A DNA stretch of 64,000 bases from Microbispora sp. H13382 (GTDB lineage: Bacteria > Actinomycetota > Actinomycetes > Streptosporangiales > Streptosporangiaceae). Under the pieces are notes generated by a model. It was not told where the DNA came from, made no database searches, and saw only the letters and a list, made by a program, of their open reading frames with translations. Shown here piece after piece: positions 24,402 to 32,091 of this stretch. The translations under genes were made by a program, and so were the position numbers. How positions within the stretch are numbered: the stretch's first letter is position 1; every line of letters starts with the position of its first letter. The stretch is from positions 121,793 through 185,792 of the forward strand of contig NZ_JABBXA010000020.1 in the NCBI RefSeq assembly GCF_014161445.1, written 5' to 3'.

Positions 24402-25258
24402 CCAGCAGCCCAGCGATGACCAGCAGCCCGGCGACGGCCAGTGGCCCGGCTATCGGACGCCGGCGGTACACGAAGGTCGATCCGATCCCGTGGTGGCTCA
24501 AGGCGTTCGGCGGGGTCGTCGTCATCTTCTTCATCCTGCCGACGCTGTTCGTCATCCCGATGAGCTTCAGCGACGCGGCGACGTTCGAGTTCCCGCCGCG
24601 GGGCTTCACCTGGCGGCTGTACGAGAACTTCTTCACCAACCCGATCTGGCTGGACTCCCTGAGCAACTCGTTCCTGGTCGCGACGCTCACGGCGGTGCTG
24701 GCCACGACGGTGGGGACCGCCGCCGCGGTGGCGCTGTCGCGGATGCAGGGGAGGGTGGCACGGTTCGTCCGGACGCTGCTGATGGTGCCGATCGTCGCCC
24801 CGGCGATCGTCGTCGCGGTCGCGGTGTACATCGCCTTCCTCGGCTGGCAGCTCACCGGCACGGTGCTCGGGTACGTGCTGGCGCACACGGCGATCGCCGT
24901 GCCGTACGTGGTGGTGTCCGTTACGGGCGCGCTCGGCGGCTTCGACCCGCAGCTGCTGCGGGCCGCCTCGTCGCTCGGCTCCTCGCCGTCGCGCGCGTTC
25001 GTCCGAGTGACGATGCCGCTGATCAGCCGGGGCATCCTGACCGGCGCGATCTTCGCGTTCATCGTCTCGTTCGACGAGGTCGTGCTCGCGCTGTTCCTGC
25101 GGTCGCCGGTGTTCCAGACCATGCCCGTGCAGATGTACAACAGCGTGACCGTCGAGATCGACCCGACGATCTCGGCGGCGTCGAGCCTGATGGTCGTGGC
25201 CGTGACCATCATCTTCCTACTGCCCCAGCTGCTCCGCGGCAGGGCTCGCCGCCGATAG
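24398..25258 (+). CDS. ABC transporter permease (PotC-like)
   Basis: A 286-residue second permease. After a disordered Ser/Pro/Ala N-terminus it has six membrane segments (VVVIFFILPTLFVIPMSFSD first) and the ATPase-contact loop AASSLGSSPSRAFVRVTMPL. The start ATG overlaps the stop of the first permease. The N-terminal tail holds three near repeats of a short SSPA motif, unusual but of no clear meaning. Together with its partner it forms the membrane channel of the importer for the catabolic substrate. Confidence 0.9.
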   Translation: MTSSPAMTSSPATASGPAIGRRRYTKVDPIPWWLKAFGGVVVIFFILPTLFVIPMSFSDAATFEFPPRGFTWRLYENFFTNPIWLDSLSNSFLVATLTAVLATTVGTAAAVALSRMQGRVARFVRTLLMVPIVAPAIVVAVAVYIAFLGWQLTGTVLGYVLAHTAIAVPYVVVSVTGALGGFDPQLLRAASSLGSSPSRAFVRVTMPLISRGILTGAIFAFIVSFDEVVLALFLRSPVFQTMPVQMYNSVTVEIDPTISAASSLMVVAVTIIFLLPQLLRGRARRR

Positions 25259-25265
25259 GAGAACC

Positions 25266-26405
25266 ATGACGACGACACCTTCGACGACGGTGAAGGCCAC
25301 CGGATCGTCGCCCGGGACTCCGAGCGGCACCGAGATCCGCCTGGACCGCGTCACCAAGGACTTCGGGCTCGCGGCCCCGGCGGTGGACGACATCTCGCTG
25401 ACGATCCGGCCCGGCGAGTTCATGACGTTTCTCGGGCCGAGCGGCTCGGGGAAGACGACCACCCTGAACCTCATCGCCGGGTTCGAGACGCTCACCGCCG
25501 GCACGATCGCGCTCAACGGGACCGACGTGAGCGACGTGCCGCCGCACCGGCGCAACCTGGGCATGCTGTTCCAGAACTACGCGTTGTTCCCGCACCTGAC
25601 GGTGGCGCAGAACGTCGCGTATCCGCTGCGGGAGCGCAAGGTCCCCAAGCGGGAGATCGCCCGGAAGGTCGCCGAGGTGCTGGAGCTCGTGCAGCTCACC
25701 GGGCGCGACGACAACCACCCCTCGCAGCTGTCGGGCGGGCAGCAGCAGCGGGTCGCGCTGGCGCGGGCGATCGTGTTCGAGCCCAGGGCGCTGCTGCTGG
25801 ACGAGCCGCTCGGCGCGCTCGACCGCAACCTGCGCTCGGCGCTGCAGGCGGAGATCCGGCGCATCCACCGCGAGGTCGGGTCCACGTTCGTCTTCGTGAC
25901 GCACGACCAGGAGGAGGCGATGAACCTCTCCGACCGCATCGCGCTGTTCAACAACGGGCGCATCGAGCAGATCGGCACGCCCCAGCAGCTGTACGCCGAG
26001 CCGGAGACCCTCTTCACGGCGCGGTTCCTGGGCGACTCGAACGTCTTCGAGCTCGGGCAGGCGGCTCTCGACAGGAGCATCGTCTGGGACGGCGAGAGCT
26101 GGGGCGTCGATCCCGCCACCGTCGCCGCGCATCCCGGCGTGCGCGCGGGCAGCGCGATCGTGGTGCGGCCCGAGGACGTCGAGGTCGCGGCCCGCCGGGA
26201 CGAGGTGCCGCCCGGGGCCAACGCCGTGCGGGCGGTCGTCCGGGACGTGGAGTACATGGGCTCGTACCGGACGCTGCTGCTCGCGATGGGCGGGCGGGGG
26301 CTGCCGGGCCGTACCCGGGTCAGCCCGCTGCGCGGCGACTACGCCATCGGCGACGAGATCGTGGCCTGGTGGCGACCGGGGGCGCAGCGGATCGTCGCGG
26401 CCTGA
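25266..26405 (+). CDS. ABC transporter ATP-binding protein (PotA-like)
   Basis: A 379-residue ATPase. Walker A is GPSGSGKTT, Q-loop MLFQNYALFPHLTV, signature LSGGQQQRVALARAI, Walker B LLLDEPLGALD and switch His in VTHDQEEAM. A C-terminal TOBE domain follows residue 290 (VVRPEDVEVAAR). It energises the importer formed by the two upstream permeases, 8 bp away. A rough hairpin with a T-rich tail follows before the binding-protein gene. Confidence 0.92.
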   Translation: MTTTPSTTVKATGSSPGTPSGTEIRLDRVTKDFGLAAPAVDDISLTIRPGEFMTFLGPSGSGKTTTLNLIAGFETLTAGTIALNGTDVSDVPPHRRNLGMLFQNYALFPHLTVAQNVAYPLRERKVPKREIARKVAEVLELVQLTGRDDNHPSQLSGGQQQRVALARAIVFEPRALLLDEPLGALDRNLRSALQAEIRRIHREVGSTFVFVTHDQEEAMNLSDRIALFNNGRIEQIGTPQQLYAEPETLFTARFLGDSNVFELGQAALDRSIVWDGESWGVDPATVAAHPGVRAGSAIVVRPEDVEVAARRDEVPPGANAVRAVVRDVEYMGSYRTLLLAMGGRGLPGRTRVSPLRGDYAIGDEIVAWWRPGAQRIVAA

Positions 26406-26446
26406 CCGCCGGGGGTTTCCGTCATTCCACTCGCCTGAAGCGCCGG

Positions 26447-26481
26447 GAAACGCGGCCGTCGTCGGTTTCGCGGCGCGTTTC
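26447..26481 (+). terminator. Imperfect hairpin after the ATPase gene
   Basis: GAAACGCGGCCG and CGGCGCGTTTC pair with one bulge and are followed by TTTCGC. It may separate the binding-protein gene from the rest of the importer. Confidence 0.5.
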
Positions 26482-26619
26482 TTTCGCATGCCCTCTGACG
26501 TCCGCTAAGACCGCATCGTGAACTCACATTGCATTTTTCGCACAAATATAAACGATCTCGATGCGGACTCTGTACCTGTCGGACGCGACTCGGGTACCGT
26601 GTGCGCATCTCGGGGTCTA

Positions 26620-26638
26620 TTGCTCGCATTGCGAACAA
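26620..26638. promoter_or_regulatory. Candidate IclR operator before the binding-protein gene
   Basis: TTGCTCGC-ATT-GCGAACAA is a palindrome with one mismatch, 35 bp upstream of the ATG, and shares the GAACA half-site with the other cluster promoters. Confidence 0.4.
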
Positions 26639-26672
26639 TTTTGGCGACTGACTCCTTCTGAGAGGTAAGATC

Positions 26673-27761
26673 ATGAAATCTCGATCAAGAACCGTCCTCG
26701 CGGGCGCCGGTCTCACCGCGGCCATGCTGCTGCTCGCCGCCTGCGGCGGCGGCGGTGGCGGCGGCGGTGGCGACGCGGGCTCGGACGCGGCCGGCGGGCA
26801 GGTGCGGCTCGCCTACGTCTCCTACGGCGGATCGGGCCAGGACGCGCAGATCAAGGCGTTCCAGGAGCCCTACACCGCGGCGCACCCCAACGTCACCTTC
26901 GTCAACTCCTCGCCGGCCGACGTCGCCCAGGTGAAGGCGCAGGTCACCTCCGGCGTCGTCCAGTGGGACGTCGTCTCGGTGGCGCCCGCCGCGGCGACGC
27001 AGCACTGCGGGAAGCTGTTCGAGAAGCTGAACCTCGGCGACCTGAACACCAAGGACTTCGTCCCCAACGCGATCGGCGAGTGCTACGTCGGCAACTTCGG
27101 GAACGCCAGCCCGTTCGCCTACAACGCCGACAAGTTCCCGGACCCGGCGACGGCGCCGAAGACGCTCGCGGACTTCTTCGACACGGCGAAGTTCCCCGGC
27201 AAGCGCGGCGTCATCACCAACCTGCAGAACGGCATCCTGGAGTACCCGCTCCTCGCCGAGGGCGTCGCGCCCGACAAGCTCTACCCGCTCGACGTCGACC
27301 GCGCCCTGAACAAGTGGGCCACCATCCGCAAGGACACCCTCTTCGCGCCGAACGTGGGCGCGCTGCAGCAGGCGGCCGCCTCCGGCCAGGTCGACATGTT
27401 CCTGCTGTCCGACTCGCGGCTGATCGCGCTGCTGAACGAGAAGAAGAACATCAAGATCGTGTGGGACACGACCGTGGTGTCGGTCAACGCGCTCGCCGTG
27501 CCGCTCGGCTCGAAGAACAAGGAGACCGCGCAGGACTTCCTGCGGTCGCTGGTGCAGCCCGGGCCGGTCGCGAAGATCACCGAGATGCTGGGGACCGTGC
27601 CGGTCAACCTCAAGGCCAAGCCGAACCTGACCGACAACGGCAAGGCCGTGGAGGTCTACGGGCCGGCGAACACCGGCAAGACCGTGGTCCAGGACATCGA
27701 GTGGTACTCCCAGCACTGGGACGAGGTCACGACCAAGCTCAACAACTGGCTGGTGAGCTGA
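26673..27761 (+). CDS. ABC transporter substrate-binding lipoprotein
   Basis: A 362-residue PotD-like (type 2 periplasmic-binding) lipoprotein. The signal peptide ends in lipobox LLAAC with Cys24, followed by a Gly-rich linker. The mature domain begins VRLAYVSYGGSGQDAQIKAF, a typical first strand of this family. It captures the catabolic substrate outside the membrane and delivers it to the permeases. It has its own 270-bp upstream region with a candidate operator, so it may be expressed more strongly than the rest. Ligand cannot be predicted confidently. Confidence 0.9.
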   Translation: MKSRSRTVLAGAGLTAAMLLLAACGGGGGGGGGDAGSDAAGGQVRLAYVSYGGSGQDAQIKAFQEPYTAAHPNVTFVNSSPADVAQVKAQVTSGVVQWDVVSVAPAAATQHCGKLFEKLNLGDLNTKDFVPNAIGECYVGNFGNASPFAYNADKFPDPATAPKTLADFFDTAKFPGKRGVITNLQNGILEYPLLAEGVAPDKLYPLDVDRALNKWATIRKDTLFAPNVGALQQAAASGQVDMFLLSDSRLIALLNEKKNIKIVWDTTVVSVNALAVPLGSKNKETAQDFLRSLVQPGPVAKITEMLGTVPVNLKAKPNLTDNGKAVEVYGPANTGKTVVQDIEWYSQHWDEVTTKLNNWLVS

Positions 27762-27797
27762 GAGTTGTCTCACACGCTCACCTCGCGTCCACTATCA

Positions 27798-27814
27798 AGT
27801 TCTCCATGTGAACT
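27798..27814. promoter_or_regulatory. Candidate IclR operator/autoregulatory site
   Basis: AGTTC-TCCATGT-GAACT palindrome 11 bp before the IclR start; matches the GTTC...GAAC pattern at 18899. Confidence 0.4.
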
Positions 27815-27825
27815 AGAGTTCAGCC

Positions 27826-28608
27826 ATGACGAACATTGACGTGAGCGGCGAGGCCTCCGGCTCCGACATCCAGGCGGTCCAGCGGGTCGGGCAGATCTGC
27901 GCGCTTTTCGGCCCGCATACGACCGAGCTCACGGCGGCGGACGTCGCCGATCGGCTGGGGCTGAACCGGACGACGGCGTACCGGTACTGCGCCTCGCTTG
28001 TTACTGCGGGCATTCTGGAGCGTGGGCACCGCAGGGGCACCTTCGTCCTGGGCGGCCTGATGGTGCAGCTGGGGATCTACGCCCTGGGGCGGCGGCGCGT
28101 CGTGGAGATCGCGCCGCCGTACCTGGCGGAGCTCACCGCCACCGTGCGCATGACGTCGGTGCTCGGCGTCTGGGGCGCGCGGGGGCCGGTCGTGGCGCTC
28201 GTCAACGAGGACCTCAGCCGCACCCTCGTCGTGACGGTCCACTCCGGCACCCAACTCGACCACAATTCCTCGCAACTGCGCGTCTTCCTCGCCTGCAAGG
28301 ACCAGCAGGCGTTCGAACGCGCCACCGAGGGCATGTCGGCCGCCAGGCGGTCGGAGCTGGAGGCGGGGGTCTACATGGCCCGGCGAAACGGCTACAGCAT
28401 CACGAGCCACCCCGACGGCCTGTTCGCCGCGGCGGCGCCCGTGTACGACGAGTACGGCATCTGCGCCACCGTGGCGGTGCTCGGAGCCGACCAGATGGCC
28501 GACCTCTCGCCCGGATCGCCGGCCCTCACCAAGCTCCTTAGCACCGCCGCCATGCTCAGCGACGAACTGGGCGGCGGCCAAGAGAGGAAACGTATTGCCG
28601 AACTATGA
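27826..28608 (+). CDS. IclR family transcriptional regulator
   Basis: A 260-residue IclR regulator: N-terminal winged helix (AVQRVGQICALFGPHTTELT, then DVADRLGLNRTTAYRYCASL) and C-terminal effector-binding domain from about residue 80 (VYMARRNGYSITSHPDGLFA, AAPVYDEYGICATVAVLG). IclR proteins typically respond to small carboxylates or aromatic intermediates and control catabolic operons. It most likely regulates this cluster through the GTTC...GAAC palindromes. The cyclase gene overlaps its 3' end by 14 bp. Confidence 0.9.
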   Translation: MTNIDVSGEASGSDIQAVQRVGQICALFGPHTTELTAADVADRLGLNRTTAYRYCASLVTAGILERGHRRGTFVLGGLMVQLGIYALGRRRVVEIAPPYLAELTATVRMTSVLGVWGARGPVVALVNEDLSRTLVVTVHSGTQLDHNSSQLRVFLACKDQQAFERATEGMSAARRSELEAGVYMARRNGYSITSHPDGLFAAAAPVYDEYGICATVAVLGADQMADLSPGSPALTKLLSTAAMLSDELGGGQERKRIAEL

Positions 28609-29572
28609 CGAGCTCGCCGAGGCCGAGGTCGCCGGGTCGAGCTGGGACGTCTTCGGACGCGACGACCAGCTCGGCACCGTCAACCTCCTGACCCCCGAGC
28701 GCGTGGCCGCGGCGGCCCGCCTGGTCCGCACCGGGCGCCGGTTCAACCTCGACTACCCGGTCAACGCCTTCGAGCCGTACCCGACCGGGACCAGGCGGCG
28801 GACCGAGCACCACGTCTTCGCCAACAACGAGTTCCACCGCGACGACTGGCTCGACTCCTTCTACCTGCAGTCCACCTCGCAGCTCGACGCGCTGCGGCAC
28901 ATCGGGCATCCCAGGCACGGCTTCTACGGCGGGCTTCCGGCTGAGGAGAACAACGAGGGCTCGACGGCGCTCGGCATCCACAACTGGGCGCAGTCGGGGA
29001 TCGCGGGGCGAGGCGTCCTGCTCGACGTGCCCCGCTTCTTCGAGCGGGAGGGCCGGCCGTACGACTGCGAGCAGACGATCGCGCTCGACGACGTGACCCT
29101 CGACGCGATCGCCGCGGCGCAGGGCGTCACCTGGCAGGGCGGCGACCTGCTACTGCTGCGCACCGGGTGGGCCGAGAACTACGTCGCCAAGTCGACCGAG
29201 GAACGCGTCGAGTTCAACCGGCGCAACAAGTCGCCGGGGCTGGCCCAGCGGGAGTCGATCCTGCGCTGGCTCTGGGACCGCCAGATCGCGCTCGTCGCGG
29301 GCGACAACCCGGCCGTCGAGGCCGACCCCGTGCTCGAGTCCGACTTCCGGTCCGAGCACGACCGGCCTCCGGAGCGGGGCGTGGACCACAGCGGAATGCT
29401 GCACCGCCCGCTCATCGCGCTGCTCGGCATGGCGATGGGCGAACTGTGGAAGCTCGACGACCTCGCCGCCGACTGCGCCGCCGACGGAGTCTACGAATTC
29501 TTCCTCACATGCAAGCCGCTGAACCTCGTCGGCGGGGTGGGCTCGCCGCCGAACGCGCTCGCGATCAAGTAA
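28595..29572 (+). CDS. Cyclase-family metal-dependent hydrolase
   Basis: A 325-residue member of the cyclase/kynurenine formamidase-like family. The metal-site region is YLQSTSQLDALRHIGHPRHG (the family Q-x-D-x3-H pattern), with GVLLDVPRFFEREG and LLLLRTGWAENY later. Relatives hydrolyse formamides, cyclic amides or lactones, so it may open or deacylate the imported substrate. It starts at a TTG with AGAGGAAA upstream, overlapping the IclR stop, so it is coupled to the regulator. It is the last intact gene of the cluster. Confidence 0.85.
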   Translation: MPNYDELAEAEVAGSSWDVFGRDDQLGTVNLLTPERVAAAARLVRTGRRFNLDYPVNAFEPYPTGTRRRTEHHVFANNEFHRDDWLDSFYLQSTSQLDALRHIGHPRHGFYGGLPAEENNEGSTALGIHNWAQSGIAGRGVLLDVPRFFEREGRPYDCEQTIALDDVTLDAIAAAQGVTWQGGDLLLLRTGWAENYVAKSTEERVEFNRRNKSPGLAQRESILRWLWDRQIALVAGDNPAVEADPVLESDFRSEHDRPPERGVDHSGMLHRPLIALLGMAMGELWKLDDLAADCAADGVYEFFLTCKPLNLVGGVGSPPNALAIK

Positions 29573-29697
29573 TCAGCACCGGACGTAGGTGGCCGAGGGG
29601 TGGCCGGGCTGGGAGTCCCACCGGCAGCCGTCGCCGTCCTTGGGCCACTCCATCGTGTCGAACCGGCGCCGGCCCTTGAACCGCGGGAAGCCCGGGG
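29573..29697 (-). other. Fragment of an unidentified coding sequence
   Basis: On the minus strand a frame ends with FDTMEWPKDGDGCRWD and SQPGHPSATYVRC before a stop at 29573. It looks like the C-terminus of a real protein but its upstream part is lost at the junction near 29697, where an aldehyde dehydrogenase remnant begins on the other strand. Family unknown. Confidence 0.35.
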
Positions 29698-29808
29698 TGC
29701 GCGCCCCTCGGCGGCGTGAAGCAGAGCGGACTCGGACGGGAGGGCGGCTTCGACGGCATCCTCGAATTCCTCGAGGAGAAGTACATCGCCCTGGACGCCC
29801 ACCCGTAG
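29698..29808 (+). pseudogene. C-terminal remnant of an aldehyde dehydrogenase
   Basis: The 36 codons read VAPLGGVKQSGLGREGGF, then DGILEFLEEKYIALD, and a stop. This is the conserved C-terminus of NAD(P)-dependent aldehyde dehydrogenases (succinate-semialdehyde type). Everything upstream is gone. A full-length enzyme may once have completed the adjacent catabolic pathway. Confidence 0.85.
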
Positions 29809-30018
29809 GCCGCGCGCCGTCAGACCGTTTCGCGCCCGGGTTGAGCTCAGGCCGGGGAGAGACCGGCCGCGCACCGGTGAGCCGCTCGCCGTACCGCATA
29901 TAACCGATATGGAGGTCGGCGATCGGGCCGAGCCGTGCCCATGCGGGGCGGATCGAGCGCCGCCCGCAGGGCCCCGGCGTCCTGACGGCTCGCGTCTTCC
30001 TCATTGAGTGAGATCATC

Positions 30019-30040
30019 GGTGTGCCCACGCGGGCACACC
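30019..30040. terminator. Hairpin upstream of att copy 4
   Basis: GGTGTGCCC-ACGC-GGGCACACC, a perfect 9-bp stem in the non-coding interval 29809-30142, which otherwise shows no gene. Confidence 0.55.
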
Positions 30041-30142
30041 GGACCGGCAGGAGTAGGCAGAACGCCACAGAACCCGGCTCAACCCGGTAGACGCCACCAG
30101 CCTGAACAGCAAACCCGCAGGTGAGAACCCTGTTACTGGTCC

Positions 30143-30167
30143 GGTTCGATTCCCGTCACCCGCTCCA
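30143..30167 (+). repeat. att copy 4: short tRNA-Gly 3' end, hybrid left side
   Basis: Only GGTTCGATTCCCGTCACCCG plus CTCCA is shared with the other copies. The left flank (GAACCCTGTTACTGGTCC) is unrelated to the anticodon arm, so this copy arose by a different crossover or a deletion. Confidence 0.8.
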
Positions 30168-30560
30168 CTCTCGTCCCGGGCTCTCCCGAGGCGTTGATTT
30201 CTCTTCGTCATCATCAATCGGGTCGAGCAGGCCACATGCTCCTTCGATGCCTCTCGAGGAGACCAGGTCTCGGATCGCGGCCGCCATGCCTTCGAACCCG
30301 ACGCCCCTGATGACGATCAAGTCTGAGCACCAGAAGTACCGGCCATCGAGGCACTCACCAGTACGCGCATCCTTGTCCATGATCTGTTGGATTGCGTCCA
30401 GGGTCATGAAGGTCGCATACCGGCGCGAGCCGTCGCGGAAGGTGATTGTCGCGTCTGCCTGGTCAGCAGCGTCCGGCTCGTACCCCTCCCAGGCTGCAAT
30501 GACCATCTCGAACTCGGGATCCGTGACGCGGTAGAAGGTCCCGTCGAAAGAGATCGTCAT
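30156..30560 (-). CDS. Hypothetical cassette protein, C-terminus inside att copy
   Basis: A 134-residue acidic soluble protein beginning MTISFDGTFYRVTDPEFEMV, with DATITFRDGSRRYATFMTLD and later YFWCSDLIVIRGVG. No family recognised. Its last codons (WSG, stop) are read from the att sequence itself, so the att copy supplies the stop. The ATG overlaps the stop of the upstream gene (ATGA), making a two-gene operon. Size and operon form resemble immunity or effector-partner proteins, but this is unproven. Confidence 0.65.
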   Translation of the reverse strand: MTISFDGTFYRVTDPEFEMVIAAWEGYEPDAADQADATITFRDGSRRYATFMTLDAIQQIMDKDARTGECLDGRYFWCSDLIVIRGVGFEGMAAAIRDLVSSRGIEGACGLLDPIDDDEEKSTPRESPGREWSG

Positions 30561-30958
30561 GTTGTCTCTCCCGTGGCCGACTGCGCCGTCTCAGCGAGGA
30601 TGGAGCCCGTTACGTAGAAGCCGCCCGGGGCGATCTGTGTCACTGCATCAAGGTGAACTCCCCGCTCACCCGCAGTGATCACGTGAGCCTCGAAGGCCGA
30701 GTATCTGAGATCCCGCAACCAGACCCGTTCGAGCTCCGCCGCGAGCTCCACCATCGAACATCCCGGCACCGCCTGGCACGTGGCGGTGATCAGGTTGTTC
30801 GTATCGCCGGTACGGCGAACCGACACCTCCTTGATCAGCGGCGAGTGCCACAGGTAAGCATCGAAGTCAATCGCCATGCCGTCCAGGTCATCCCCGGCGC
30901 TCGGGAACGACTCGCCCATCACCCGCTGCTTCACCGCGGCGAACTCCGAGAAATCCAT
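30557..30958 (-). CDS. Hypothetical cassette protein
   Basis: A 133-residue protein beginning MDFSEFAAVKQRVMGESFPS, with a central IKEVSVRRTGDTNNLITATC and C-terminal region GERGVHLDAVTQIAPGGFYV. No family recognised. I start at the ATG at 30958; a TTG at 31003 in the same frame lies inside the arm-like direct repeats and is unlikely. It is the first gene of a pair filling the cassette between att copies 4 and 5. Confidence 0.6.
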   Translation of the reverse strand: MDFSEFAAVKQRVMGESFPSAGDDLDGMAIDFDAYLWHSPLIKEVSVRRTGDTNNLITATCQAVPGCSMVELAAELERVWLRDLRYSAFEAHVITAGERGVHLDAVTQIAPGGFYVTGSILAETAQSATGETT

Positions 30959-30996
30959 CGAAGAAGCGTCCCATCTCCACGTCACGCCGTGATCAC

Positions 30997-31017
30997 CGTG
31001 CAATTAGCATGCAATTA
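30997..31017 (+). repeat. Direct repeats (C/G)(G/A)TGCAATTA x2 before att copy 5
   Basis: CGTGCAATTA and GCATGCAATTA in 11-bp register, ending 86 bp before the att core: a diverged form of the GCGTGCCATTA pairs at the same distance from copy 3. Confidence 0.55.
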
Positions 31018-31102
31018 GACAGGGTGACGAGGGGTCAATCACGGTCACTCTTGACAGGCGTGACGACCAGCTCAGCGGGCCTACGAGGCGTGATCCATGC
31101 AA

Positions 31103-31146
31103 TTCCCAAGCTGACAGCGCGGGTTCGACTCCCGTCACCCGCTCCA
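31103..31146 (+). repeat. att copy 5: tRNA-Gly 3' end with CCA
   Basis: Matches the tRNA over 41 bases with one change (TTCGACT for TTCGATT), then CCA. Left flank (CTACGAGGCGTGATCCAT) is shared with copy 3. Confidence 0.9.
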
Positions 31147-31150
31147 AGAG

Positions 31151-31576
31151 CTAAGCGAGCACCTCCGGCAGCAGCCTGAACGCCGCCACATGCCGGGGCC
31201 GGATCAGGCCGAAATCGCGCCGGTCGATCGTCGCGATTTGTGTGATTTCCAGACGCTCGGCGATTGCGACCACAGACACATCGGCAGGGTCGAGACGAGC
31301 ATCTTTGTATAGCCGGACGAGTTCGGCCATACGTCGTACGTCAGCGGCAAACAGATCGACCAGCTCGAACTCCTCCGTGACGAGATCAAGGAACTGCGCA
31401 TGTACGGCCGGTCCCATATGCCTGTTGATCGTCCAAGCAGCCTTGATCAGGATGGTCGAAGGAAGGAGCAACGGCCCTGCTAACTGCTCCAGGAGACGCA
31501 CACACGAGGCATGGTGCTTGTCATCGCGGTCGACAACGGCGATCAGCGGCCCTGTGTCCAGGAGCGTAGCGGTCAC
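31151..31576 (-). CDS. PIN-domain toxin (VapC-like)
   Basis: A 141-residue PIN-domain protein: first metal Asp in LLDTGPLIAVVDRDD (Asp7), later acidic region ARLDPADVSVVAIAERL and ATIDRRDFGLIRPRHV. Such proteins are Mg-dependent ribonucleases that cleave tRNA or rRNA as the toxin of a toxin-antitoxin pair. In the second conserved strand (LPSTILIKAAWTIN) the position usually occupied by Glu is Lys45, so activity may be lost. Its ATG overlaps the antitoxin stop by four bases, and its stop lies 4 bp from att copy 5. Confidence 0.85.
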   Translation of the reverse strand: MTATLLDTGPLIAVVDRDDKHHASCVRLLEQLAGPLLLPSTILIKAAWTINRHMGPAVHAQFLDLVTEEFELVDLFAADVRRMAELVRLYKDARLDPADVSVVAIAERLEITQIATIDRRDFGLIRPRHVAAFRLLPEVLA

Positions 31577-31818
31577 ACCGACCGATTGAATCGCTCCGCC
31601 AGCAGATCTTCGACCCGTTCCGACAGATCGCCCTCTCCGGATGCGCCGATCCCCGCGATCGACAGCCGACGACGCCGTACCGGTTCCGATAGATCTTCGT
31701 TCGCGGCCTCAGCAAGTTCCGGGTCTGTCTTGACCAACCGCAGCAGCCGACCTGCCTGGTCCGGCGACAGCCGGTCAACCAGGTGATGAAGCTCCTCATG
31801 CGCATGCCCGGCGCTCAT
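31573..31818 (-). CDS. Antitoxin partner of the PIN toxin
   Basis: An 81-residue protein with an N-terminal helical segment HEELHHLVDRLSPDQAGRLL and an acidic/basic C-terminal tail ending EDLLAERFNRSV. Actinomycete VapB-like antitoxins often have the LVDRLSPDQA pattern. It is encoded directly upstream of, and overlaps, the PIN gene, as expected for an antitoxin that binds DNA and neutralises the toxin. Assignment rests on position and short length. Confidence 0.75.
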   Translation of the reverse strand: MSAGHAHEELHHLVDRLSPDQAGRLLRLVKTDPELAEAANEDLSEPVRRRRLSIAGIGASGEGDLSERVEDLLAERFNRSV

Positions 31819-31988
31819 GCCCCGAGTCTACGCTCGCGATATCGCTAGCGGCAGGGACGCGGCGCGGGGTGCCCGTGCAGTCGGCGATCATCGGGCAGCC
31901 ACGGGGCGGGGACGGGGACTCGCGGTAACTTGATCGGCATACGCCCAGGTCACCGTTTTCGCAGCTCAAGCCGCATCATCTTGCAAGA

Positions 31989-32033
31989 CTTCCCAAGCTG
32001 ACAGCGCGGATTCGATTCCCGTCACCCGCTCCA
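31989..32033 (+). repeat. att copy 6: tRNA-Gly 3' end with CCA
   Basis: 42-base match with one change (GCGGATTCGATT) followed by CCA. Left flank shares CAGGTCACCGTTTTCGCAGC with the flanks of copies 2, 7 and 8. Between 31819 and 31988 no gene is seen. Confidence 0.9.
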
Positions 32034-32091
32034 AGCGAGAAGGCCCAGACCAACGTATGGCCTTGGATATGACCGAGCCTCATGCATCTCC

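Noticed and set aside
30050..30167. tmRNA 3' end before att copy 4
   Set aside because: The sequence before the T arm lacks a recognisable tag reading frame and pseudoknots; only the shared att portion looks tRNA-like.
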